From Salinibacter ruber DSM 13855 (GTDB lineage: Bacteria; Bacteroidota; Rhodothermia; Rhodothermales; Salinibacteraceae): a stretch of 64,000 nt of DNA. The notes below the pieces were generated by a model. It had not been told where the DNA came from, ran no database searches, and saw only the letters and a list, made by a program, of their open reading frames with translations. This document shows, one piece after another, positions 54,001-60,083 of this stretch; positions within the stretch are counted from its first letter, which is position 1; each line of letters starts with the position of its first letter. The stretch lies in contig NC_007677.1 in the NCBI RefSeq assembly GCF_000013045.1, positions 1,674,001-1,738,000 of the forward strand, written 5' to 3'. The translations under genes and the position numbers were made by a program.

Positions 54001-54243
54001 CGCCATCATCGACTGTGGCTGAAAGGCATTGAAGTACAGGTGGTAGTAGACCGTGCGGAGTGTGTCCGGCGAGTTGTTGGTGTAGGTCAGCCGCTGGTGG
54101 CCGTCGACCTGATGGGTCTCGGGATTTAAACGAATGTCCATCTCGTAGTCGACGTGCTGCTGCCACTGGCTCGGGGACTGGGCGACGGCCAGGGCGGGGC
54201 TGCACAGAAGAAGCAGGAGCAGGAGAGAGAGACGGGCGCGCAT
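51067..54243 (-). CDS. M1-family metallopeptidase fused to a putative outer-membrane beta-barrel
   Basis: The 1058-residue product has a signal peptide (LLLLLLLCSPALAVAQ). An M1 aminopeptidase module runs from about 25 to 590. Its zinc site is HEFAHMW (H365, E366, H369) followed after 18 residues by E388 in WMDEGF, with the exopeptidase-like GGDGGMEYP motif around 330. The last 400-450 residues, from about GYADDFGFGGGLQV, look like alternating beta strands with aromatic girdles: GLDYELRYERPFTPFGA, VSARLDYTLVNGG, LQFGLGADGLLPHKRFVLGG, ending FDFRWRIGIEL. This is outer-membrane-barrel-like, but ends in Leu rather than Phe/Trp. ATG 54243 is used. A surface peptidase anchored by its own barrel is inferred, not shown. 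Confidence 0.85.
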   Translation of the reverse strand: MRARLSLLLLLLLCSPALAVAQSPSQWQQHVDYEMDIRLNPETHQVDGHQRLTYTNNSPDTLRTVYYHLYFNAFQPQSMMAERNRHLPDPDGRTVPRIFNLTPDEQGRQTVTSLTQDGTPVSYEVYDTVLRVDLAEPIPPGTSTTFVMDYRSQVPLQTRRSGRNSRGDDIDYTMTQWYPKMAEYDERGWHANYYINREYYAPYGEFDVEITLPAEYTIGATGVLQNPDEVGHGYDIDGSGTWRPSDGLPDADTLTWHFRAEDVHNFAWSADPDYIHDKVTADGTTHHILYKPEVAEQWRPLRNNMPDLTAFFSDEYGDYPYPQMTVAQGGDGGMEYPMFTVVSSYDGPEFEEKSSYRSILGTTVHEFAHMWFYSALGSNEADYAWMDEGFTSYATTEGMAHLAGQPADHTGARQSVVTMHKLGIAEPFSTPADWFSTNTAYGITSYPGGQMLVDMLGYVMGDAQRDQWLRRYFRERAGMHPDPFDLELFAEQESGLMLDWYFQQVTESTRTVDDAIADLDQRRTGDGVAVDLTLKRKGTLRLPQDVKLTLADGTTQWLNVPLASMHGHKPVPDDWIVTEPWPWVAPEKTVSVTVDSRVEKAMIDPNGETPDVNRLNNSTTLPLRTRVLRAPQPSWSHYELGVRPLAGYADDFGFGGGLQVRGQYFRGERQLRGTVTLWPEVLFSGGDDPTLVDVSGPQLGFDAGSWFSGLDYELRYERPFTPFGARATVELSAAKHLGVLENRLSFQTPLRSPLADTDERLRVSLLQQLNPTDRAFGLRNAGLLCSTRRRVGSCVPVRSNPWGESHTVSARLDYTLVNGGDRLNASAELGGTLLGFTGNRGGTERFSPFDQASRVSLTAQKTADLSALTGRANLQFGLGADGLLPHKRFVLGGRSLEAQWRNDTYRQASAAFEQPVSDAHLVGFGPAGPVAYLRAANGRLGLSGENITAGRLSLGGTPFPTVNALSPLRLSAFSGIGTTWNEGAFLSGFAADNLKADAGIGARYSISEIPHLERWTAQSDFLQGLDVVAKFPLWASDPGRIEGSTDEFDFRWRIGIEL

Positions 54244-54438
54244 CGGAGGAGGACGTCGGTCCGAAGAAGATGAAGACTTTGGGCGTCGGCACTATCGTTC
54301 GCCCCAACCTGCTGAATGTTTCTCGACGGACGAGCGGAGGGGGACGAGATTCTCGGGGCTTTCCGAATCACGAATTCGGCGGGGGCGTTCGGATGGGTCC
54401 ACACGCACGTCCTCTGTTAATCCGCCTTTGGCTTTCCC

Positions 54439-54741
54439 ATGTCCATGACCAAAGCAGACCTCATCGACCAGATTGCCGACGGGACCGGCCTCACAAAAAT
54501 CGAGACGCGGGCGGTCGTGGAGGGATTCATGACGGCGGTGCGCGGGGCGATGAAAGAGGGCCGGCGCATCGAACTCCGTGAGTTTGGGGTGTTCGAGGTG
54601 CAGCATCGAGCGCCCCGGACGGGGCGCAATCCCCAAACCAATGAGCCGGTCGAGATTGAGGACCGGTACAAGCCGGTGTTTCGCCCGTCGGACAAGTTGA
54701 GCGAGGCGGTGGACGCGGCGCACAAGGCCGACGAGGAGTAG
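54439..54741 (+). CDS. HU/IHF-family DNA-binding protein
   Basis: The 100-residue protein is a single HU/IHF domain with MTKADLIDQIADGTGLTKI, the GRRIELREFGVFEVQHRAPRTGRNPQTNEPVEI beta arm and PVFRPSDKL. The RNPQT arm-tip residues are those that kink DNA. It may start at the ATG at 54439 or at 54445 (the second Met). The last residues are acidic (DAAHKADEE), longer than in E. coli HU. It is co-oriented with the zinc-ribbon gene, 40 bp downstream, and divergent from the M1-barrel gene. Confidence 0.94.
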   Translation: MSMTKADLIDQIADGTGLTKIETRAVVEGFMTAVRGAMKEGRRIELREFGVFEVQHRAPRTGRNPQTNEPVEIEDRYKPVFRPSDKLSEAVDAAHKADEE

Positions 54742-54781
54742 TTGCGACACCGCTTGTCCTGTTCCATTGCTTTTGTCGATT

Positions 54782-56095
54782 ATGTCCGATTCTACTCGAC
54801 CCTGTCCGTCGTGCGGTGCGCGCGTGCCGGCCTCGTCCGATCGCTGCGACCTGTGCGGGACCGTCGTCGACGACCTGGACCCGGCGGGCACCGCGGAAGA
54901 CACGGAGGCAGAGTCGTCTGAGCCCGAGGCCAGTCGCCCCGAAGAGGTCCCGTCGGGGGAAGAGGCCCCGTCGGGGTCCCAAGCGGCCGATGGGCAAGAC
55001 GAACCGTCCGTTTTCTGCAACCAGTGCGGGTGGGAAAACCCGCCCGGGGCCCGGTACTGCAGCCAGTGTGGCGAGGCGCTTCAAGACCTTTCCGGGGCCT
55101 CTGCCCCTGACGGAACGCGGCCGGTCACGGCGGACCTCCCCACCAGCGCCTCCGCCGAGACGAGTGACGAACCTTCCGAGCCGGACGCGTCCTCCGCTCC
55201 GGATGAGGAAGAGCGGGCGATGGGGCGGCAAATTGCCATGCTCGTCGGGGGGGCCCTCGTGCTCGTGGTTGGGCTTTTCTTTGCGACGCAGTGGAGCGCG
55301 CAGTACGAGTGGGGCGGGGGCGAGGCCGGCACGGCATCGTCGAGCTCCGCCGGGAACGAGGCGGCTGCGTCCGGCACGGCCGGCGGGACCCCGCCCATGC
55401 AGTCCGGCGGGACGACTGGGGGAGACGAGCTGACGGACCTCCAGACCCTCCTGGAAGAAGCGGGCACGTCGTCGATCGGGGGGGCGATGGCGGGACAGAT
55501 CGACTCACTGGAGACCGCGATCGAACAAGCCTCCGGGTCGGACAAGCGAGCGGCCCAGGCGGAGTTGGTCAATCTCCTGATCGGGGTGGGGCAGCCGGGC
55601 CGGGCGGCCGTGGTTCAGAACGACATCGCGGACGCCACCGGCGCCGCGGACGCCCAGCGCCGCGCCGCCGATCTCTTGTACCGCTGGATGCAGCAGCTCC
55701 AGGGAGAGGAGCAGCGGCAGCAGGTTCTGAAAGTGGCCCGGCACGCGGCGCGGGCCTACCGGACGGTCGTGGACCAGCGTCCCGATGACCTCGATGCCCG
55801 AACACGAATGGGAGAGGCGTACCTCCTGACGAACCGCCCGATGCGGGGCATCAAAGCCATTAACGCGGTGCTCGACGACGACTCGACGTTCGTCCCGGCC
55901 CGGTTCCAGAAGGGACTCGCGCTCCTGCAGATCAACCGCCTGGACCAGGCGACGACGGAGTTCGAGCAGGTAAAAGAGTTTGCCGAGGAGGGATCCCCCT
56001 TCACGCGTCAGGCCGATCAGGCCCTCAAGATCATCGAGAAACAGCGGCGACAGTCGTCTTCTGGGGGGGCGTCCGGATCGGAAGCCGGGCCGTAG
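54782..56095 (+). CDS. Double zinc-ribbon, single-TM, TPR protein
   Basis: The 437-residue product has two zinc ribbons at the N-terminus: CPSCGARVP...CDLCG (about 8-27) and CNQCGWENPPGARYCSQCG (about 79-97). A Glu/Ser/Pro linker between them contains an 18-bp DNA repeat, and a single membrane segment follows (IAMLVGGALVLVVGLFFATQ, about 155-175). An Ala/Gly/Ser linker then leads into a C-terminal half of helical repeats that resemble TPRs (ARTRMGEAYLLTNRPMRGI, ARFQKGLALLQINRLDQAT). Topology would put the ribbons inside and the TPRs outside the inner membrane. No function is known to me. It follows the HU gene by 40 bp, so they are likely co-transcribed. Confidence 0.75.
   Translation: MSDSTRPCPSCGARVPASSDRCDLCGTVVDDLDPAGTAEDTEAESSEPEASRPEEVPSGEEAPSGSQAADGQDEPSVFCNQCGWENPPGARYCSQCGEALQDLSGASAPDGTRPVTADLPTSASAETSDEPSEPDASSAPDEEERAMGRQIAMLVGGALVLVVGLFFATQWSAQYEWGGGEAGTASSSSAGNEAAASGTAGGTPPMQSGGTTGGDELTDLQTLLEEAGTSSIGGAMAGQIDSLETAIEQASGSDKRAAQAELVNLLIGVGQPGRAAVVQNDIADATGAADAQRRAADLLYRWMQQLQGEEQRQQVLKVARHAARAYRTVVDQRPDDLDARTRMGEAYLLTNRPMRGIKAINAVLDDDSTFVPARFQKGLALLQINRLDQATTEFEQVKEFAEEGSPFTRQADQALKIIEKQRRQSSSGGASGSEAGP
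54941..54976 (+). repeat. 18-bp imperfect tandem repeat in the zinc-ribbon/TPR gene
   Basis: Units 54941-54958 and 54959-54976 differ at one base (T/C). They encode EEVPSG then EEAPSG in frame, so unit loss or gain would keep the frame. Confidence 0.85.
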
Positions 56096-56194
56096 GGGTG
56101 GGGAGGCTCCGGAACGCGATGGAGGCTTGAGGGCCTGCCCTTCGCGTCCCGCGCCCAACTTGCGTTTGTCCCTTCCTAAATCCCATGATGGACC

Positions 56195-56869
56195 ATGGAC
56201 ACGATGATTGACGGCCTCGACCAGGACCGCATTCGGGACGCCGTGGGGCGCGCGGAGGAGCGGACGGCCGGCGAGATTGTGCCGGTGGTCGTGCCGCGGA
56301 GTGACGACTACGAGGTGGCCGTGTGGCGGGGGGTTGGCGCGGCCACGCTGGTCGTCCTCACGGGGGTGCTGCTCACGCTTCAGTTCTACGACGGGTGGGG
56401 CCTGGGGTGGCTTTTCGCCCCGTGGGGCGTGGCGTTGTCGGTCCTCGTGGCCGGAACAGTGGGGGGCGTTCTCGCGCGGTACGTCTATCCCCTGCAGCGA
56501 CTGTTGGTGGAGAGCGACCGCCTCGACGAGATCGTGCACCGCCGGGCCATGCAGGCCTTCGTGGAGGAAGAGGTGTTCGACACGCGGGACCGAACCGGCA
56601 TTTTGCTCTTCGTCTCCCTCCGGGAGCACCGGATCGAGGTGCTCGGCGACGCGGGCATCAATCGGCAGGTGGAGCCCGACGACTGGGCGAATGTAGTCGC
56701 CCGCATCCAGCGTGGAATTCAGAACAACAACCTAACAGACGGGCTCGTGGAGGCCGTAGAGATGTGCGGAGGCCTCCTGGAACGAAAGGGCGTGGACATC
56801 CGGCCGGACGACGAGAACGAACTCACAGACAGCGTCCGGACGCCGGGACGAGAGGCGGACGACGAGTGA
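56195..56869 (+). CDS. TPM-domain membrane protein
   Basis: The 224-residue protein starts with a short soluble part (AVGRAEERTAGEIVPVVVPR, the TPM_phosphatase-like opening), followed by two membrane segments (GAATLVVLTGVLLTLQFYD and WGVALSVLVAGTVGGVLA, about 48-90). The TPM domain continues with FDTRDRTGILLFVSLREHRIEVLGDAGINRQV and NNNLTDGLVEAVEMCGGLL. TPM domains (PF04536) act as photosystem assembly factors or membrane phosphatases in other organisms; the role here is unknown. The stop lies inside a 13-bp tandem duplication. ATG 56195 is used; ATG 56204 is possible. Confidence 0.83.
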   Translation: MDTMIDGLDQDRIRDAVGRAEERTAGEIVPVVVPRSDDYEVAVWRGVGAATLVVLTGVLLTLQFYDGWGLGWLFAPWGVALSVLVAGTVGGVLARYVYPLQRLLVESDRLDEIVHRRAMQAFVEEEVFDTRDRTGILLFVSLREHRIEVLGDAGINRQVEPDDWANVVARIQRGIQNNNLTDGLVEAVEMCGGLLERKGVDIRPDDENELTDSVRTPGREADDE

Positions 56870-56886
56870 AGCAGACGAGTGAAGCA
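56861..56886. repeat. 13-bp exact tandem duplication across the TPM-protein stop codon
   Basis: GACGAGTGAAGCA is repeated exactly at 56861-56873 and 56874-56886. The TGA at 56867-56869 in copy one ends the TPM-domain gene. Confidence 0.9.
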
Positions 56887-56904
56887 AGGGCCCTGAGGGC
56901 TGCG

Positions 56905-57321
56905 TTATCCCTCCTCGATTTCGAGCACCAGTCCGTCGGCGTCCCGCACGAAGAGCCGGCCCTTTACCTCCTCGTAGGCATGGTCGGCCGCGTCGAGGCG
57001 AGAGCGAAGCGAGTGCCACTCGCGGGATGGAAGGGAGAAGCCGAGGTGGTGAATGCCGCCTCGGCCCGGCACCGATGGATGCTTCATCTCTTCCATCTCG
57101 ATCAGCTCCACAACGTCTTGTCCGTGGTCGTCGGTGAGCAGGGCACGGCGCCGGCCGTCACGCACGGGGTCGTCCTCTACAGTTCGCAGCGAGAGCCCGA
57201 TCAGGTCGACGTAGAACGAGACAGCCGCGTCGAGGTCCGTCGTCATGACCGAAGCATGATCGAGCTGGACGTCCACTGCGGTCGGGGCGTCCACGTCGGA
57301 AGAAGGAGAGTCGGCAGGCAT
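56905..57321 (-). CDS. VOC/glyoxalase-family protein
   Basis: The 138-residue protein is one vicinal-oxygen-chelate module: QLDHASVMTTDLDAAVSFYVDLIGLSL (metal-site His about 22), VVELIEMEEMKHP (Glu), GRGGIHHLGFSL (His about 92) and LFVRDADGLVLEIEE (Glu). The four metal ligands of a glyoxalase- or methylmalonyl-CoA-epimerase-like enzyme can be matched. Substrate unknown; the epimerase and lactoylglutathione lyase subgroups both fit. It follows the regulator gene's left end and converges on the TPM gene. Confidence 0.82.
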   Translation of the reverse strand: MPADSPSSDVDAPTAVDVQLDHASVMTTDLDAAVSFYVDLIGLSLRTVEDDPVRDGRRRALLTDDHGQDVVELIEMEEMKHPSVPGRGGIHHLGFSLPSREWHSLRSRLDAADHAYEEVKGRLFVRDADGLVLEIEEG

Positions 57322-57354
57322 GGCGCGAGGGAAGTTGCGAGAGGGAGGAGGCGA

Positions 57355-58950
57355 TCAGGACGCGGGGGTCGGCTCCGAGGTCGGCTGGAAGGCGGAGGCG
57401 TCGATGCCGAGCCGCTTCATCTTCTTGTAGAGCCCCTGCCGGGTTAGGCCCAGCACGTCCGCCGAGGCGGTCACCTGCCCGTCACAGGCCTGGAGCACCC
57501 GTTCGATAACGGATTTCTCGGTGCGGGAGAGCACGTCGTTGAGGGTCTGATCGGGCTCTAGAATTGCGTCTGAGGCGTCCGGGGACGTGTCCGGCGACGT
57601 TCGCTCCCGTGCGTTTTCGACGATGGCATCGAGGAGCATGTCGAGCGTGATCGTGGGGGCCGGTTCGCTCTGCACGTGCACCAGCGCCCGTTCAATCTCG
57701 TTGCGGAGCTGCCGCACGTTGCCCGGCCAGTTGTAGCGGAGCAGGGCTTCCATCGCCGGTTGCGTAATGGAGACGAGGGCCGAGCCCTCCGGGCGCATCC
57801 GGTCCAAGAAGTGGCGGGCGAGCAGGGGGATGTCGGGGCGTCGCTCACGGAGGGGCGGGACGTGGAGTGAGATCACGCGCAGCCGATTGCGCAGCGCCGG
57901 CCGGAAGCGCCCCTCCTCCACACGGGCGTCGAGGTCGGCGGTCGTCGTGGCGAGGACGCGAACGTCCAACGACGCGTCGTCCGCGGCCTCCGTCGCGGGA
58001 GGGGCCGCCCCGTTGAGGAGATCGAGCAGTGACGACTGCAGGGGAGGGGGAAGGGCATCGACGTCCTCAAGGACGAGCGTTCCTCCGTCGGCGGCCTGCA
58101 CGGCGCCGGTGTGGGACGAGTCATCCGTCTGGGCCCCGAACAGCTGCGCTTCGAGGGACGCACCGGCCTGCGTCGGGGCACACGAGACGTGCTCCAGGGG
58201 CCCGTCGGCTCGGGGGCTCGTGGCGTGGATCGTGCGCGCCACGAGGCGCTTCCCGGCGCCGCTCTCTCCCGTAATAAGGACCGGACTCCTGCTTGGTTGG
58301 ATTTTTCGGATCGTTGCGGCCACGGCCTGCATCTCGCGGCTTTCCGCCACGAACCCGTCCACCGTCGTGGTCGGGTCTGCCGGCGGCCCCGACGGCGGCT
58401 CGTCGTGCCCGGAGCTCGCCGACGGAGCTCGCCGACGAAGCTGCTGGAGCCACTGCTCCGCCTGGGCGTCCTGAAGGCGGTCCAGGAGGCCCGAGGCGTC
58501 ATCGAGCACGCGGTGCCGGAGGCCGTGCTCGTCGAGGGCACTGTAGGCCGTGGCCTGCCCCAGAAGCGCCCAGCACCGACCGACGGGATCACAGATCGAT
58601 GCGAACAGCTCGCGGCCCTCCTTCAGCAGGTGCAGGCCCCGGGTGGCCTCATTCACCGATTCGGAACGGCGCACATGGGCCCAGCCGCGCCAGAGCGCCA
58701 CATCGGCCCGCACACACGTGCACGAGTCCGACACGGCTTCGGCCGTCGGCAACAGCTCGAGGGCGCGGCCCGAGCGGTCACGGTGGGTCACCTCGACACG
58801 GGCCAACAGCCCGCGGAGCAGAATCTGTCCCGTGCTGGCGGCCGGGGCCGTGACCGGATCGAGCAGCGGCTCCACCATCGCGGCCACGTCTTCCACCCGC
58901 CCGTCGGCGAGGAGGGTGGTGGCCATTGCAATGGTGCGTGCGTGATTCAT
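57355..58950 (-). CDS. AAA+ bacterial enhancer-binding-like regulator with degenerate GAFTGA
   Basis: The 531-residue product has a TPR-like helical N-domain (about 1-165) and a linker. The AAA+ domain (about 193-430) has Walker A TGESGAGKRLVARTIH, Walker B-like LVLEDVDALPPPLQ, LRNRLRVISLHVPPLRER with Arg fingers, and YNWPGNVRQLRNEIERALVH. A Fis-type helix-turn-helix ends the protein (DVLSRTEKSVIERVLQACDG, LGLTRQGLYKKMKRLGI). The order is that of NtrC-family activators, but the sigma-54 contact loop GAFTGA is replaced by DDSSHTGA with a deletion after it, and Walker B reads ED instead of DE. The linker contains a 13-bp tandem duplication that sets the reading frame of the ATPase part. ATG 58950 is used. 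Confidence 0.83.
   Translation of the reverse strand: MNHARTIAMATTLLADGRVEDVAAMVEPLLDPVTAPAASTGQILLRGLLARVEVTHRDRSGRALELLPTAEAVSDSCTCVRADVALWRGWAHVRRSESVNEATRGLHLLKEGRELFASICDPVGRCWALLGQATAYSALDEHGLRHRVLDDASGLLDRLQDAQAEQWLQQLRRRAPSASSGHDEPPSGPPADPTTTVDGFVAESREMQAVAATIRKIQPSRSPVLITGESGAGKRLVARTIHATSPRADGPLEHVSCAPTQAGASLEAQLFGAQTDDSSHTGAVQAADGGTLVLEDVDALPPPLQSSLLDLLNGAAPPATEAADDASLDVRVLATTTADLDARVEEGRFRPALRNRLRVISLHVPPLRERRPDIPLLARHFLDRMRPEGSALVSITQPAMEALLRYNWPGNVRQLRNEIERALVHVQSEPAPTITLDMLLDAIVENARERTSPDTSPDASDAILEPDQTLNDVLSRTEKSVIERVLQACDGQVTASADVLGLTRQGLYKKMKRLGIDASAFQPTSEPTPAS
58411..58436. repeat. 13-bp exact tandem duplication in the AAA+ regulator gene
   Basis: GGAGCTCGCCGAC is repeated exactly at 58411-58423 and 58424-58436, in the linker between the TPR-like and AAA+ parts. 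With two copies the AAA+ domain is in frame (RRRAPSASSGHDEPP); loss or gain of one copy shifts the frame. Confidence 0.9.
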
Positions 58951-58967
58951 CGGTCGGGACGAGTTGT

Positions 58968-59018
58968 GAGCGTCGAATCGAAGACCGGTTCGGATCCGGG
59001 GATGAACGGCCGACGCTC
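58968..59018 (-). terminator. Inverted repeat between sufT and the AAA+ regulator
   Basis: GAGCGTCG (58968-58975) pairs with CGACGCTC (59011-59018), enclosing CCGG/CCGG (58985-58988, 58996-58999). It lies just past the sufT stop and before the regulator start at 58950, so it may end the suf transcript. No T-run is seen. Confidence 0.45.
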
Positions 59019-59026
59019 AGCGGGAA

Positions 59027-59485
59027 TTACATGAAGCCGAGTTCGAGGCGGGCCTCTTCGGACATCATCTGCGGAGAGAAGGGGGGCTCGAAGGTCATCT
59101 CGAGGTTGACGCTCTCGACGCCTTCCGTCTCGCGCACGGCGTCCTCGGCCTGGCCGGGCAGAACGCCCGCGGCCGGGCAGTTCGGTGCCGTAAGGGTCAT
59201 CAGCACGTCCACGTGGCTGTCCTCACCCACATCCAGGTGGTAGATGAGCCCAAGGTCGTAGATGTTCACCGGAATCTCCGGGTCGTAAATCTCACGGAGC
59301 GATTCCACCACCCGCTGGTACAGGTCGTCGTCCGGGGTGTCCTGGACGTGATCCGGGATGGTTTCCGGAAGTTCGATCTCGGACTGCTCTTTTTCCTCGG
59401 GAATGTCGGCGGCCCCGCCGCCCCCGCCGCCGGGCATACCGCCCATTCCGCCCATCCCGCCGGGCATTGCACCTGAAGGACTCAT
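59027..59485 (-). CDS. sufT: SufT/DUF59-type Fe-S assembly factor
   Basis: The 152-residue product is a DUF59 domain with the reactive Cys in MTLTAPNCPAAGVLPGQ (about 106-122). Other family pieces are YDPEIPVNIYDLGLIYHLDV and LEMTFEPPFSPQMMSEEARLELGF. SufT proteins help Fe-S maturation. The N-terminus carries a Met/Gly-rich extension (AMPGGMGGMGGMPGGGGGG) not usual in the family. It follows sufE by 93 bp and ends the suf unit. ATG 59485 is used; the in-frame MPGGMGG start could be an alternative if the extension is not translated. Confidence 0.9.
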   Translation of the reverse strand: MSPSGAMPGGMGGMGGMPGGGGGGAADIPEEKEQSEIELPETIPDHVQDTPDDDLYQRVVESLREIYDPEIPVNIYDLGLIYHLDVGEDSHVDVLMTLTAPNCPAAGVLPGQAEDAVRETEGVESVNLEMTFEPPFSPQMMSEEARLELGFM

Positions 59486-59578
59486 GGTTCTATGGGATGT
59501 TGGAAAGAGTCGGTGACGTATCTACGTTCGCAAAGCACAGGACAGGGAGCGAGGACGTGAGCGGCTCCGGTGCCGGAG

Positions 59579-60004
59579 TTATGTCTCACGGGCGCGCTCC
59601 TGCACGGTCTCTATCATGGCCTTGAGGCCATTGTTGCGCTGCGAGCTCAAGTGCTCGTGGAGACCAATGTCATCGAGAAAGTCGAAGTCGGCGTTCGCGA
59701 CGGCCTCAGGGGGCTGTTCGTCAATCACGCGGATGATGAGCGCGGCCAACCCCTTGGTGATCTTCGCGTTGCTGTCCCCCTGCACGCACAAGGCCCGTTC
59801 CTCCTCGTCGAGATCTGTCTCGATCCAGACGTCCGACTGGCAGCCGTGCACGTAGTTCTCGTCGGTCTTTTTCTCCTCTTCGAGCAGCGGAATGTCGTCG
59901 CCAAGCTCGATGAGGTACTCGTACCGGCTCATCCAGTCGTCGAAAAGCGAAAACTCGTCGACGATCTGCTGCGCGCGGTCCGAAACTGTGTCCGTAGCGG
60001 GCAT
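59579..60004 (-). CDS. sufE: Cysteine desulfuration protein SufE
   Basis: SufE takes persulfide sulfur from SufS. The 141-residue protein has IVDEFSLFDDWMSRYEYLIELG, the reactive Cys in NYVHGCQSDVWIETDL (about 56) and GLAALIIRVIDEQPPEAVANADFDF, with a C-terminal LSSQRNNGLKAMIETVQ. The pattern matches SufE/YgdK along its length. ATG 60004 (MPATDTVSD) is used; a longer frame runs into sufS. It sits 79 bp after sufS. Confidence 0.95.
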   Translation of the reverse strand: MPATDTVSDRAQQIVDEFSLFDDWMSRYEYLIELGDDIPLLEEEKKTDENYVHGCQSDVWIETDLDEEERALCVQGDSNAKITKGLAALIIRVIDEQPPEAVANADFDFLDDIGLHEHLSSQRNNGLKAMIETVQERARET

Positions 60005-60083
60005 GAGGGCGAGCAGGGTTGGTGGAAGTCGTGCTGCGTCGTGTGTACGTACGTTGGGTCCGGCGATGGAGTTGCCGGGCGGC

